This document shows positions 8,869 to 19,026 of a stretch of 64,000 nucleotides of DNA, piece after piece (within the stretch, counting starts at the first letter, position 1; each line of letters opens with the position of its first letter). A model generated the notes under the pieces. That model made no database searches, was not told the origin of the DNA, and saw only the letters and a list, made by a program, of their open reading frames with translations. This DNA is from Scytonema hofmannii PCC 7110 (lineage in GTDB: Bacteria; Cyanobacteriota; Cyanobacteriia; Cyanobacteriales; Nostocaceae), in assembly GCF_000346485.2 (NCBI RefSeq), contig NZ_KQ976356.1:132153-196152 (forward strand), given 5' to 3'. A program made the translations under genes and the position numbers.

Positions 8869-11800
8869 CTACCTTGCGTCATAAAGCCAAACGCGTAGCA
8901 GCGATAGCAACTGTTCAATATCTACAGGCTTTGTGATGTAATCTGATGCACCCGATTCGATACACTTCTCGCGATCGCCCGGCATAGCTTTAGCTGTAAG
9001 CGCAATCATTGGCAGTGAGGCAAATTGTCTAATCTTACGGATAACTCGCATCGTCTCGTATCCATCCATTTCCGGCATCATCACATCCATTAGTACAACA
9101 TCAATATTAGCGGTGGTTTGTAATACAGCAATACCATCCCTGCCGTTCTCAGCGTACACAACGTGCATCTGGTACCACTCCAGCATGGTAGTGAGAGCAA
9201 AAATGTTGCGTAGATCATCATCAACAATCAGCACTCTCTTACCAGCCAGCACAGCGTCGGTCTGGTGTATCTGTTCCAACATTTGGCGCTGAGTTTCTGG
9301 TAAATTTTCTTGAATGCGATGCAGAAACAATGCTGTCTCGTCTAGCAGACGCTCTGGGGAACGGGCATCTTTGATGATTATAGTCTCAGCTAGTTGCTTA
9401 ATTTCGTTTTGTTCTTGCTGAGTTAACTCCTTTGCTGTATGCACAATAATCGGCAAATTTGAGAGCGACACTTCCTGTTTAATTCGCTTAAGTAGTTCAA
9501 AACCAGTTATATCTGGCAACCCTAGATCGAGTACAATGCAATCAAACTGCTGTGTTTTCAGTACCGCCAAAGCCTCTGCACCAGTACTAACGGTAGTTGT
9601 GGAGACATCGCTGTTACCGATAAGTTCCACAATGCTGCGGCATTGATCTTCGTCGTCTTCTACCACTAGCAGGTTTTTCCTCTGACGCTCTACAAAAGTC
9701 TTAATCTTGGAAAAGGCTTCTGTCAAAGCTTCGCGGGTCGCGGGTTTTTGTAAGTACCCGATGACCCCAAGTTTTAGACCTCGCTGCTGTTCCTCGTCAA
9801 CTGAAATAACATGGACGGGAATGTGACGGGTGTTGAGGTTATGCTTCAAGCGATCTAGCACTGTCCAACCATTCATCATTGGCAGGTGGATGTCCAGTAT
9901 GATAGCATCGGGCTTGTATTCCTGTGCCATCGATAAACCGTCATCGCTGCGTAGGGCGACTACCCCTTTGAAATCTTGTTCCCGTGCCATCTCCAACAAA
10001 ATATGGGCAAAGTTAACGTCATCCTCAACAATTAGCAGTGTACGATCTCCAGGTTGGAGTTCGTCGCGGTCATCCTTAAGAGCGCTGCTTTGAGGCAAAA
10101 ACTCCTTAAGTGGTTGAGACTCAGCGGCTAGATTACTTCTGAAATCATTTGCTTGAGACGGTACTGGGGTGGTAATTACCGGGCTAGCTGTCTGATACTC
10201 ACTCTGAGGCTTGCTGGTGAGCGAACTACTGACTGAGGTTGTTGCTGTGGACGACAGATAAGTTAACGGTAGGTAGAGGGTGAAGGTGCTGCCCTTTCCC
10301 AAACTGCTGTTCAGGACAATTTCGCCACCCAAAAGCTGGGCAATTTCACGGCATATTGACAAGCCCAAACCCGTGCCACCATACTTACGGCTGGGGGAGC
10401 CATCTGCTTGCTGAAACGGCTCAAATATAATCTTTTGTTTATCTGGTGCAACACCAATTCCTGTATCGCTTACGATAAAAGCAATGACGGTGTTGGCGTG
10501 ATTCAAAACTTCCTGGTCGAGACTCCATCCCTCAGCAACTATCCTAACCTGCCAACTCACCTGACCTCGATCGGTGAACTTAAAAGCATTGGAGAGTAAG
10601 TTTTTCAGCACCTGTTGTAAACGCTTGGAGTCAGTGTTGATGAAGGGAGGAAGTTCAGGAGCAAAGTCAATTATGAAATTAAGCCCTTTGTCTTGTGCGA
10701 CTTGACGGAAGGTGCTTTCTATCTGACTGCGTAAATCAGAGAATAGCATCCGGTTGATGTCTACTGGCATAGTTCCAGATTCAATCTTTGCCAGGTCAAG
10801 AATGTCGTTGATTAGCCCTAGTAAATCATTTCCAGCGGAATAAATGGTGCGGGTATATTCAATTTGCTTCTGGGTTAGGTTGTTATTATCCTTATCAGCA
10901 AGCAGCTTTGCAAGGAGCAACAGGCTGTTCAGTGGCGTTCGCAACTCGTGGGACATATTTGCCAGAAACTCAGACTTGTATTTTGAGGAAAGCCCTAGTT
11001 GTGCTGCTCTCTCTTCCAAAGACTGCCTTGCCTGTTCGATTTCCTGATTCTTGCGCTCGACTTCTTTGTTTTGTTGGGCTAACAACTCTGCCTTCTCTTC
11101 CAGTTCGGCGTTGGTTTGTTGTAGCTCTTCTTGCTGCCTTTTCAGTAATTCTTCGGAAGCTTTTAGGGTTTGGGCTTGTTGTTCCAAGCGCTTGTTTGTT
11201 TCCCTGAGTTCGTTTTGCTGTGCTTGTAACTCCTGTGCTAAGGACTGCGATTGCTTGAGTAACTCTTCAGTCCGCATGCTAGCTGCAATAGTATTTAATA
11301 CAATTGCGATGCTTTCGGTGAGTTGGTCGAAGAAAGTTAGGTGAATTTCACTGAAGCGTCGGAATGACGCCAGTTCAATCACTGCTGTGACTTGTCCTTC
11401 AAAGAGGACGGGTAAAACCACAATATTAAGTGGAGATGCTTCTCCCAATCCAGAACCAATTTTAATATAATCGTAAGGTATTTCCGTCAGTAGAATGCGT
11501 TCTTTTTCCAAAGCGCATTGTCCTACCAAACCTTCACCAAGAAAGAAGCGGTTGGCAAGGTGCTTGCGTTCCCGGTAAGCATAACTACTTAAAAGCTTTA
11601 AGAATGGATTGTCTTCTAAGCTTTCCATAATATAGAAGACACCGTGAGATGCTCCTACCAGTGGTGCTAATTGTGAGAGAATTAACTTGGTAACTGTCTC
11701 TAAGTCTCGCTGACCCTGTAACATTTGGGTGAACTTAGCAAGGTTCGTCTTCAACCAGTCTTGTTCGGTGTTCTTCTGGGTTGTTTCTCTCAGGTTAGCA

Positions 11801-12801
11801 ATCATCTGGTTAATATCGTCCTTTAAGATTGCTACTTCACCCAGTGCTTCTACGGAAATCGAACGTGTTAAGTCACCTTTCGTTACTGCAGTTGCTACTT
11901 CTGCGATCGCACGTAACTGAGTAGTAAGTGTAGCAGCAAGTTCATTCACATTATCAGTCAAATCCCTCCAAGTACCAGCCGCCCCAGGAACTTTCGCTTG
12001 TCCCCCTAACTTACCTTCAATCCCCACCTCACGCGCCACCGTCGTTACTTGATTAGCAAAAGTTGCCAACGTATCAATCATCTCATTAATCGTTTCTGCC
12101 AAAGTTTCAATTTCCCCGTTGGCATCCAACATCAACTTCCGCTTCAAATCACCATTAGCAATCGCCGTCACAACCCTAGCAATGCCACGCACTTGTGCCG
12201 TCAAGTTACCCGCCATGGAGTTCACATTATCCATCAAGTCTTTCCAAGTTCCCGCAACATTAGTCAGTGATGCTTGACCGCCAAGTTTACCTTCGGTTCC
12301 TACCTCACGAGCTACCCGCGTTACTTCAGATGTCAAGGAGTTGATATGCTTCACCAACGTGTTAACGATTTCTGCAGTTCTGAGAAACTCTCCCCTCAAG
12401 GGTTCGCCATCACTGTAAGTGAAGATAGTTTGAGATAAATCACCATTTGTCACTGCCTGAAGCACACGAGTAGTTTCAAGCGTAGGCTCAACTAAATCTG
12501 TAATCAGCGTATTAACCGAATCAATGCAAGCTGCCCAAGAACCATGAGCACCTCCAAGTAAGGCACGCTCAGTAAGTTTGCCTTCTTTACCCACCACTTT
12601 ACCAATACGCTCTAACTCAGTCGCCATTTGTTGATTTAGCTTAATAACGTCGTTCAGCGTATCGGCAATTTTTTCAGCTATGCCTGTGTAATTGTCGGGC
12701 ATCCGAACTGAAAAGTCACCTTTCTTAACAGCTATTAGTGTTTTCAAAAGCTGTTTGACGTACTGGTTATTTATATCGCTGACTGATGGTTGAGTTGGCA
12801 T
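8869..12801 (-). CDS. Soluble HAMP-array hybrid histidine kinase with three receiver domains
   Basis: 1310 residues, no membrane segment. Residues ~1-345 are tandem HAMP-like units with repeated phrases ([52 protein letters not shown]), as in fungal group III kinases. A GAF domain follows (~350-510), then a Gln/Glu-rich coiled coil (~510-605) and HisKA with [14 protein letters not shown]. The ATPase domain has [17 protein letters not shown] and GGTGLGLSI. Three receivers follow with phospho-acceptor Asp in [19 protein letters not shown] and [13 protein letters not shown]. No output domain or dedicated response regulator gene is adjacent, so the target is unknown. HAMP arrays without a membrane anchor usually sense osmotic or cytoplasmic signals. 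Divergent from the NACHT gene. Confidence 0.93.
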   Translation of the reverse strand: MPTQPSVSDINNQYVKQLLKTLIAVKKGDFSVRMPDNYTGIAEKIADTLNDVIKLNQQMATELERIGKVVGKEGKLTERALLGGAHGSWAACIDSVNTLITDLVEPTLETTRVLQAVTNGDLSQTIFTYSDGEPLRGEFLRTAEIVNTLVKHINSLTSEVTRVAREVGTEGKLGGQASLTNVAGTWKDLMDNVNSMAGNLTAQVRGIARVVTAIANGDLKRKLMLDANGEIETLAETINEMIDTLATFANQVTTVAREVGIEGKLGGQAKVPGAAGTWRDLTDNVNELAATLTTQLRAIAEVATAVTKGDLTRSISVEALGEVAILKDDINQMIANLRETTQKNTEQDWLKTNLAKFTQMLQGQRDLETVTKLILSQLAPLVGASHGVFYIMESLEDNPFLKLLSSYAYRERKHLANRFFLGEGLVGQCALEKERILLTEIPYDYIKIGSGLGEASPLNIVVLPVLFEGQVTAVIELASFRRFSEIHLTFFDQLTESIAIVLNTIAASMRTEELLKQSQSLAQELQAQQNELRETNKRLEQQAQTLKASEELLKRQQEELQQTNAELEEKAELLAQQNKEVERKNQEIEQARQSLEERAAQLGLSSKYKSEFLANMSHELRTPLNSLLLLAKLLADKDNNNLTQKQIEYTRTIYSAGNDLLGLINDILDLAKIESGTMPVDINRMLFSDLRSQIESTFRQVAQDKGLNFIIDFAPELPPFINTDSKRLQQVLKNLLSNAFKFTDRGQVSWQVRIVAEGWSLDQEVLNHANTVIAFIVSDTGIGVAPDKQKIIFEPFQQADGSPSRKYGGTGLGLSICREIAQLLGGEIVLNSSLGKGSTFTLYLPLTYLSSTATTSVSSSLTSKPQSEYQTASPVITTPVPSQANDFRSNLAAESQPLKEFLPQSSALKDDRDELQPGDRTLLIVEDDVNFAHILLEMAREQDFKGVVALRSDDGLSMAQEYKPDAIILDIHLPMMNGWTVLDRLKHNLNTRHIPVHVISVDEEQQRGLKLGVIGYLQKPATREALTEAFSKIKTFVERQRKNLLVVEDDEDQCRSIVELIGNSDVSTTTVSTGAEALAVLKTQQFDCIVLDLGLPDITGFELLKRIKQEVSLSNLPIIVHTAKELTQQEQNEIKQLAETIIIKDARSPERLLDETALFLHRIQENLPETQRQMLEQIHQTDAVLAGKRVLIVDDDLRNIFALTTMLEWYQMHVVYAENGRDGIAVLQTTANIDVVLMDVMMPEMDGYETMRVIRKIRQFASLPMIALTAKAMPGDREKCIESGASDYITKPVDIEQLLSLLRVWLYDAR

Positions 12802-13272
12802 AGCCTATATAAATATGTTTAAACAGTTTTGTTGGAAAGCAGCTCATAAAGGTGAAGCCTTCACTTAACTCAGTTACGTGCTTCTTGCACCTATGAGAGG
12901 TAAACAACCTGCTTAACTAAAAAAAGTGAAGACTGTAATTTTGCTCATAGGACTAATACATTAATCTAACCTTACTGCATTAATATCAGGTGAAGAGTTG
13001 TATCTTCCAAGAAAGCCATCAGCGTCAGTTAATAGCACTGGTATCTAAAATAACTTAAAACCAGGTTTTCTCAGTGTTTACCCAATCATTATACCGATTC
13101 GGTAAATTTAAGCAACATCGCCCCCATGTTATTATGTTTTACATATCGTAGCAGATTTTCACGCAGCCTTTTTGGCAATACTGAGATAACTGCCACTACG
13201 AGAGGAAGCACGACTTTTGCTTCAATAATATCGTTTACAGTTGAGATAGTTACTAACTAATCCGTGCTTTCT
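12802..13272. other. Divergent promoter region between kinase and NACHT gene
   Basis: About 470 bp without an ORF, separating two outward-facing genes, so it must hold both promoters. I see no strong inverted repeat or paired promoter boxes that I would defend. The DNA is of ordinary composition. Confidence 0.4.
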
Positions 13273-15375
13273 ATGACAGGACTTGAATTTGAAGCCACCA
13301 AAAACCTAACTGCTCTTGTTATTAAGGTCGTTTGGGAGCAGGGAGGTAAATTGGTCAAAACTTTAGATAAAAGAACACAAAATTTGATTTTCAAAGCCTC
13401 GCAGCAATATATTCAAAAATATACAGAGCGGCACGGTCAGTTAAAAGTATTAGGGATGCAAGAGCCTGTAACATTAGAGTCGGTATATACTGCTGTTCAG
13501 TTTTTGGATAATACAGCAATTCATAGTTTTGAATCTATTTCAAGGTTAGAAGAAGTTTTTCGTCAAGCTAAAAATCGAGGATTTAGACTTGCAGATGGGG
13601 TCAAACATGAAGGAATTGAAGTGGTTAATAACAAGCAATACCTTATGGTTTTAGGTGGACCTGGTTCTGGAAAGTCAACATTTCTTCGCAAGATGGGACT
13701 GGAATCGCTTAAAGGAAAAAGAGGTATATTTCAACATCTTTGTATTCCTGTTTTTGTTGAACTTAAAAGCTTTAATCCTCAAGAAATTAATATTAAAGAA
13801 TTAATAGCAGAAGAATTGAAGATATGTGGCTTCCCCTATGCTGAAGAATCGGCATTAGAATTGATGGATAAAGGAAATTTACTGTTTTTGTTAGATGGTC
13901 TTGATGAAGTTTCCACAAACAACTTAAATGAAACTATAAACCAAATTCAGAATTTTGTTGATAAATATGAAAAAAATCGTTTTATTGCTTCTTGTAGAAC
14001 AGCAGCTTATCGTCATAACTTTCGGCGATTCACTGATGTAGTAATGGCGGATTTTGATGATACTCAAATTGAGCAATTTATACTAAATTGGTTCGGATCA
14101 AAGGCAGACAAAGAAGCAGGGACAGCCCAAAAATGCTGGGAAATACTAAAAAAACCAGAAAACTGTGCTGCTAAAGAATTAGCACATACTCCCTTATTAT
14201 TAACTTTTCTTTGCTTGGTTTATAATCGCTCACAGAATTTTCCTGACAATCGGAGTATTCTTTACCGTAAAGCTTTAAGAATTTTGTTAGAGGAATGGGC
14301 AGCAGAGAAGCGAATTTTACAGGATAAAATTTATCAAGGATTAAATACCGAATTAGAAGAAATTTTACTTTCAAAAATTGCTTGTCAAAACTTTGAATTA
14401 AATCAGTTATTTTTTACAAAGAGAGAGATAGTTGAAGAAATTAAAAGTTTTTTGGCAAGTAACTTGAATGCACCTAAAGAATTAGACGGTGAAGCAGTTC
14501 TGAATGCTATCGCTATTCAACAAGGGATTCTGGTAGAACGAGCAGAAGGTGTATTTTCATTTTCCCATCTCACACTTCAGGAGTATTTGACAGCTCAGTA
14601 CATTGATGACCAACGCCAAATTGAAAAATTAGTTGCAACATATTTAACAGAACAGCGTTGGAAAGAGGTATTTTTGCAAGTAGCAGGATTAATGCGAGGA
14701 GGGGCTGATGAGTTGCTTTTACTAATAGAAAAAGCAACACAAAAGTATATCAATACTCCAAAATTACAAGCCTTACTTACTTGGGTAAACCAAGTAACAA
14801 CTGGATCGGTAGGAGATATTAAACCTGCTGCTAAACGCACCGCTGCTATCTTTCTCTTCCTTACTCTTGACCTTGCTTCCTCTCTTGCCTTAGATCCTGA
14901 CCAAGCTCTTGTTCTCGCTCTTGACATTGCCTTTGCTCATGATTGCGTTCTTGATGCTCGTGCTTTTGCCCTTGTCCATGCCTTCGCTCTCGCTTCTATT
15001 TTCTCTTTTGATTTGACTCACTATTTCCTCTCCCATACCCAAGCTTTCGACCTGACCGGCGGATTTGAAAAAATAAAAGTATTTAATAAAAGTGTAAATT
15101 TTAATGTACTAATTGCACGATTAGAAGTACTGAAAGCTCAACTTTCTGACACGCAGCAACCACTTCATCGTGCAGTTCGTGAGCGTGTTGTACAAACCTG
15201 GTTTAATACTCTCCGTTTAAATTCAGACCTAATATATTTGTCTGAAGAGGAAATAGAAGCACTAAAAAATTATTTGTATGCTAATTCACTTCTGGTGCAA
15301 TGTAAACAAGCAGCTGTGCGGATATCGCCAACAACTTGGGAAGCAATTGAGAAGCGAATGTTGTTAGTGCAATAA
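13273..15375 (+). CDS. NACHT-domain STAND NTPase
   Basis: About 700 residues. An N-terminal helical region (ALVIKVVWEQGGKLVKTLD onward) is the type found at the front of many bacterial NACHT proteins. It is followed by Walker A GGPGSGKST (residues ~130-138), Walker B LLFLLDGLDEV and sensor-like FIASCRTAAYR. A helical C-terminal part contains a low-complexity Ala/Leu/Asp/Phe stretch (encoded by 14830-15060). Bacterial NACHT proteins are known antiphage ATPases; that role here is inference. No separate effector domain is recognisable, which is also true of several characterised bNACHT proteins. An in-frame GTG at 13264 is an alternative start; neither has a clear Shine-Dalgarno. The gene stands alone, divergent from the kinase. 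Confidence 0.88.
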   Translation: MTGLEFEATKNLTALVIKVVWEQGGKLVKTLDKRTQNLIFKASQQYIQKYTERHGQLKVLGMQEPVTLESVYTAVQFLDNTAIHSFESISRLEEVFRQAKNRGFRLADGVKHEGIEVVNNKQYLMVLGGPGSGKSTFLRKMGLESLKGKRGIFQHLCIPVFVELKSFNPQEINIKELIAEELKICGFPYAEESALELMDKGNLLFLLDGLDEVSTNNLNETINQIQNFVDKYEKNRFIASCRTAAYRHNFRRFTDVVMADFDDTQIEQFILNWFGSKADKEAGTAQKCWEILKKPENCAAKELAHTPLLLTFLCLVYNRSQNFPDNRSILYRKALRILLEEWAAEKRILQDKIYQGLNTELEEILLSKIACQNFELNQLFFTKREIVEEIKSFLASNLNAPKELDGEAVLNAIAIQQGILVERAEGVFSFSHLTLQEYLTAQYIDDQRQIEKLVATYLTEQRWKEVFLQVAGLMRGGADELLLLIEKATQKYINTPKLQALLTWVNQVTTGSVGDIKPAAKRTAAIFLFLTLDLASSLALDPDQALVLALDIAFAHDCVLDARAFALVHAFALASIFSFDLTHYFLSHTQAFDLTGGFEKIKVFNKSVNFNVLIARLEVLKAQLSDTQQPLHRAVRERVVQTWFNTLRLNSDLIYLSEEEIEALKNYLYANSLLVQCKQAAVRISPTTWEAIEKRMLLVQ

Positions 15376-15668
15376 TTCTGGACAAAACACAGAAGGTGGG
15401 TGTGGTCTGATAGAATTCTAATTACGATCGCATCTTTTAAAAATGCTTATGATTTAGCACATATTTTTTTATCTTCTTAAGTAATCGTGCCTCACTTTTT
15501 TAAGGTTGTTAGCTGTTAACCTATGTTAAACAAGGCTTTGATGAAAAAATAAGAAAGACTTAGCAATGCTTTTCAGACCAAATTGCATGATCTGACAAGG
15601 CTCTCGGTTCAATGTCAACCACTCCTCTGTCGAATTTTCTTCAATAAATTTTTTCTGGTTGTAACTAA

Positions 15669-16145
15669 TTAGAATATCCAACAGTTTGAGCCATCCATTA
15701 TAAAATCCTCAAAGCAGTTAGTAAAGCTGGCAAAGTGAAAATATTTTAAAGGTAAGCGAGAAATCGTCAGTATGCTGAAGTTGTCAAGGTCAGCAAGCAT
15801 CTTCAACCTGGATAAGTCCTCTGCAAAATTTTCACTAGCCAAGTGCAATCTGTCAAAATTATCCAGCACCAAAAGCTTGCTTGCACCTTGCGATAAACAA
15901 TTCACCACTTGACTCCATTCTAAAGAGTAGTAGAGTTCAAAACTCATGGCGATCGCTTCAAAAAGATTATCCAAATAAAAGGGATACTCCAAACTTAGAT
16001 ACACGGCTTGTAACTGAATATCTTTTAGCAGGCATTCCCTAACAGTGTAAGTCTTTCCAATTCCTTCTTTTCCATATAAGTTAATATTCTTGCTGTCAGT
16101 CAATTTATCAATTAACTCACGATAGTATTGGTATCTCAATATCAT
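15669..16145 (-). CDS. Small P-loop ATPase
   Basis: About 158 residues with Walker A YGKEGIGKTYTV near residue 25 and Walker B KLLVLDNFD. The length covers only the core of an AAA/STAND-type ATPase and ends after SILTISRLPL, so the arginine-finger and C-terminal helical parts are missing. It may be a truncated ORC/AAA-type protein or a compact plasmid ATPase such as the IstB/TniB-like class. The ATG at 16145 is chosen because GGAGGAA lies 5-7 nt upstream; a further in-frame start 42 bp upstream lacks this. It is the last gene of the minus-strand run. Confidence 0.65.
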   Translation of the reverse strand: MILRYQYYRELIDKLTDSKNINLYGKEGIGKTYTVRECLLKDIQLQAVYLSLEYPFYLDNLFEAIAMSFELYYSLEWSQVVNCLSQGASKLLVLDNFDRLHLASENFAEDLSRLKMLADLDNFSILTISRLPLKYFHFASFTNCFEDFIMDGSNCWIF

Positions 16146-16201
16146 TATCTTTCCTCCAATGGAAAATCCCTTATTAAACCGGGACAAGAATCGGTTAAGC
16201 C

Positions 16202-16714
16202 CTATGCAACATCAACCACAATTTGTGAATAGGTAAACCCACGGGCTAGTAAAAAATCAACCAAACCATCCAGGCTGTGTTTGTTGTAAACAACAGAGTA
16301 ACCCTTTAACTTTCGCTCCTTACAGAAAGAGCGCAGCTTGCGAGCACCTAATTCAGTTAGCAACTGTTTTTCTCTGCCAACATCGACTAACACTACTGTT
16401 TTGGTTTGTTCCGCTCCTACTGTAGGTACTGTTGATTCTTCCCAAACACTCTTAGTTTCTAACTCTAAAGTACTTATCTCAATTGAATCAGAAATAAAAG
16501 TAGGTGGTTCAGTAGCAACAGGAGCTTCTAAATCTGCCAGTTGAGCCAAATCCTGAAGAGTCTTATCAACACAGTTCGCATCATGAGATTGAACGCAATT
16601 CTCAAAACTTTCAGGACTGTAAAAGTAGCAGAACGTACAAAAACTCAGCACAAACAACAAAACAGGAAAGAGTAAATCGTTGATAGTAGAAATCAAATCA
16701 GATGTGACTAACAT
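16202..16714 (-). CDS. Single-pass membrane protein with C-terminal SAP-like motif
   Basis: 170 residues. Residues ~12-32 are a hydrophobic segment (LLFPVLLFVLSFCTFCYFY) that should anchor the protein. An acidic, Thr/Val-rich linker follows. The last ~50 residues, with GARKLRSFCKERKLKGY and DGLVDFLLARG, resemble the helix-extended-helix SAP/Rho-N fold that contacts DNA. A membrane-tethered DNA-binding protein would suit a DNA-transfer or segregation module. The ATG is preceded by GGAG 8 nt upstream. Followed by the ATPase gene on the same strand. Confidence 0.6.
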   Translation of the reverse strand: MLVTSDLISTINDLLFPVLLFVLSFCTFCYFYSPESFENCVQSHDANCVDKTLQDLAQLADLEAPVATEPPTFISDSIEISTLELETKSVWEESTVPTVGAEQTKTVVLVDVGREKQLLTELGARKLRSFCKERKLKGYSVVYNKHSLDGLVDFLLARGFTYSQIVVDVA

Positions 16715-16733
16715 TGTGGTGGCTCCAATAATT

Positions 16734-16788
16734 ACTAGTGGGTGGTTTTTGTAGAGAATCCACCCAGTAGTGGGGGCACATTGCCCCC
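16734..16788. other. Two adjacent hairpins upstream of the SAP-like gene
   Basis: ACTAGTGGGTGG (16734-16745) pairs with CCACCCAGTAGT (16760-16771) with one mismatch. Immediately after, GGGGGCA (16772-16778) and TGCCCCC (16782-16788) form a perfect 7-bp stem with a 3-nt loop. The pair lies in the ~290 bp between the 17009 and 16714 genes, in the 5' region of the latter. No T-tract follows on either strand. They may be an attenuator, RNA-processing site or protein-binding site. Confidence 0.4.
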
Positions 16789-17008
16789 GTGCTGAATGAA
16801 TTTTCTACGTCACCCCAGTAAAAATGGAGATGGAGGTGAGATTGCCCCAGTCAATTAAATCAACTAGATTGTTTGAAACCAGTAATTTTTGAATTGGTTT
16901 ACAAAGGCGAGGCTGTTGCCACCGTTACGCGAAAAGCACCTCTAAAATATTCAGAGCCGAAATCAGTCATACAATTAGATGTTTCAAAATCCCACAGCTT
17001 ACGCAACA

Positions 17009-17944
17009 TTACGGCACCTCTTTTTTGTGAGAACGACGCTTCAAATAATCAACTAAAGAAACTAGGTTGTAGTTATTCCTCAGATCGCACGGACACGCAT
17101 AAGAATACGCATTAAACGGCTGTCCATTCAGTTTAAACTCATGGAACTTACTACCTAATGACTTACCCTCACGAACAATAATCCGATTGTCCGTGACATC
17201 AATCGTCACGTTAGTATTTGCCAATTCGTAGCGCCAGCGGTCAATGTAATCTGCAGTTGAATAATTGCACTCAACAATTTTTCGGTGACGAAAATAGTCA
17301 ACGTAAGTCGCAAGACCTGCTATATCATCAAGTTCTGTAAGCTTGTCAGATGATGGGTACAAGACACCATCAAAGTTGAAAGAAAACCATCGACTAGTAT
17401 ACTCATCGCGAACTAAAATCATGCAATCGCGTTTAGCCACATTGCATAACTCCAATCCTTGATTAAGTCCTGCAACAACGGCATCATCCTCATAAGGACG
17501 TAACGCCCTTTGCGGTACCCAACGCTTATCCGGACAATCAACTCCATACCAACCGAGAGGCTGTGGCGCACAGACAACATGATTTTCAGCAAACAAATAA
17601 GAGCAACCCTTGCAAGATTGCAAATATTCATCTCCTATATGACCGTTTTCTACCGCCTCGGTATAACGACGGTGAATTTGTAAGTATTCGTCCAACGCCT
17701 CTTTAGGAAAAGGTTGATACGATGAGAAACATTTGCCGACAAGTCTGGGAATAACATCATAAAGTTCGCCGTAAATAGTGGCTAGCTGGTCTAGTTGGCT
17801 AGACGATATAAAGCTATAAAGCAGTTGCTGCTCCTGAGCTTCAACTCGACAAAGTACCAACCCATCCTCCAAAAAGTTAGGATGACCATCAATTTTCAAG
17901 CAGGTGATAGCTGTAAATCCTACGACTATCAGATGTATCCTCAC
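17009..17944 (-). CDS. Unrecognised protein with Cys pairs, 311 aa
   Basis: I do not recognise this family. It has a central cysteine-rich part (CKGCSYLFAENHVVCAPQ, residues ~110-127), a Trp-rich motif (GWYGVDCPDKRW) and further Cys near the C-terminus (CPCD), which could bind metal. The putative start is a GTG at 17944, overlapping the end of the upstream gene by 56 bp; there is no good Shine-Dalgarno there, so a later start (for example a TTG near residue 16) is possible. It belongs to the same minus-strand run as FtsK and RusA. Confidence 0.55.
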   Translation of the reverse strand: MRIHLIVVGFTAITCLKIDGHPNFLEDGLVLCRVEAQEQQLLYSFISSSQLDQLATIYGELYDVIPRLVGKCFSSYQPFPKEALDEYLQIHRRYTEAVENGHIGDEYLQSCKGCSYLFAENHVVCAPQPLGWYGVDCPDKRWVPQRALRPYEDDAVVAGLNQGLELCNVAKRDCMILVRDEYTSRWFSFNFDGVLYPSSDKLTELDDIAGLATYVDYFRHRKIVECNYSTADYIDRWRYELANTNVTIDVTDNRIIVREGKSLGSKFHEFKLNGQPFNAYSYACPCDLRNNYNLVSLVDYLKRRSHKKEVP

Positions 17945-18287
17945 CTATCGACTGGCCATCTTCAGAAGATTCTGACAAAAGCTGACTGACTGTCACCTGA
18001 CTCGACTCTTGATTTTTCTCCTCCTTTTTCTCCTCATCAAAACTGCCCAAAGAAACACCAACTGCAGTTGTTGCAACTGTACCAACAAGTCCCAGAACAA
18101 TACTTCCAACACCAGCGTGTGTTACCCGTTCCCAAAATTCTCGGTCAGCAGGAACACCAGCCTTTGCTAAATGCGATACTCCAAAACCTGTGACAGTGAC
18201 GAGACTACCACCAGCTACAACAACTAAGGACAGACATCCAAAAAATGAATGAGTTTTCTTCAAACAGTGTACCAGTTTCCTTAACAT
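17889..18287 (-). CDS. Small two-pass membrane protein
   Basis: 132 residues. Two hydrophobic segments, FFGCLSLVVVAGGSLVTVTGFGV (~15-37) and VGSIVLGLVGTVATTAVGVSL (~60-80), are followed by a strongly acidic, Glu/Ser-rich cytoplasmic-like tail. The ATG is preceded by GGAGG at 4 nt. The 3' end overlaps the next gene. Function unknown. Confidence 0.6.
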   Translation of the reverse strand: MLRKLVHCLKKTHSFFGCLSLVVVAGGSLVTVTGFGVSHLAKAGVPADREFWERVTHAGVGSIVLGLVGTVATTAVGVSLGSFDEEKKEEKNQESSQVTVSQLLSESSEDGQSIGEDTSDSRRIYSYHLLEN

Positions 18288-18452
18288 AATCCCTCCATAA
18301 ACAATGCACGTTGACCACTTAGTAGTCCCGGCTTCTTAGGGATTTTTGGAAGCTAAACTATTGACCTACTGCCCTACTCTTTTAGCTATTTCAAAATTGA
18401 TTAGTTTTGTAAAAGCTAGTTTTCGGGTTCGGAAACAGTTCAGTTTCCAAGA

Positions 18453-18519
18453 GCGGTAGCAAGGGTCGAACTTGCACATAAATCAAGCGATCGCTTTATG
18501 AAAATCCAATGTTTACCGC
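18453..18519 (-). other. tRNA-like element, degenerate
   Basis: On the minus strand GCGGTA (at 18519-18514) can pair with TACCGC (18458-18453). Just inside the 3' arm is a canonical-looking T-arm: GCAAG, loop TTCGACC, CTTGC (18475-18459). The centre holds a HIP1 palindrome and no proper anticodon stem or D-arm, and the total length (~67 nt) is short. It looks like a tRNA remnant or mimic rather than a working tRNA. Confidence 0.3.
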
Positions 18520-18567
18520 ATAATGTAATATGATTCGCAACGAGACTCTTCAAGGTTGAATCTCCAA

Positions 18568-19026
18568 TTAAGTCGATAGTAAATGTGTAATTGTTTGACA
18601 ACACTTTTTTAAACTCTTTTGAGAAAACTGGTTAGACAGAATCAAGTTATCTAATAAAAAATCAGGGGATTGTGAAAGTCTTAAGAGCACGCCATCATCA
18701 CCATGACTGCGATGATAGTAATGAACGACAGGCGATTGGATAACTGTCAGGTTATCATTACGAATTGCTCGCCCTGCAACCAATCCGTCCATAATAAATT
18801 TGGCAGCAGCTGCTACATTATCGCTATCTCGCCCAAAGTTCTTGAGATACCAATGAAACTCAATCCATACAGTACTATCCAAACAAAATCCACATTCAAA
18901 AACAAATTCTCCAATTAAATTTGTCCAATACTTCTTCAGTTGATTGCTTGCCTGCCACCCGGAACGCGCTTGATTGATAATTTCATTCATGGTAGCAGGT
19001 AAAGGCATTGTGAGTTCATATATCAC
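18568..19026 (-). CDS. RusA-like Holliday-junction resolvase
   Basis: About 152 residues. The key motif is GRDSDNVAAAAKFIMDGL followed by IRNDN, which matches the RusA signature of paired acidic residues (D-x-D-N ... D-x-L ... D-D) that bind Mg2+; the first residue of the last pair is Asn here. A Holliday-junction or branched-DNA nuclease next to an FtsK-type translocase suits dimer resolution or recombination of transferred DNA. The GTG at 19026 is preferred because GGAGG lies 8 nt upstream. The 5' end overlaps the end of the FtsK gene by ~11 bp, implying translational coupling. The C-terminus beyond residue ~115 is not conserved-looking. Confidence 0.7.
   Translation of the reverse strand: MIYELTMPLPATMNEIINQARSGWQASNQLKKYWTNLIGEFVFECGFCLDSTVWIEFHWYLKNFGRDSDNVAAAAKFIMDGLVAGRAIRNDNLTVIQSPVVHYYHRSHGDDGVLLRLSQSPDFLLDNLILSNQFSQKSLKKCCQTITHLLST

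Noticed and set aside
14595-14927. Arg-rich 110-residue minus-strand ORF
   Set aside because: Antisense of the low-complexity part of the NACHT gene; composition explained by the repeat.
16873-17115. 80-residue plus-strand ORF
   Set aside because: Overlaps the end of the 17009-17944 gene, has no ribosome site or recognisable fold.
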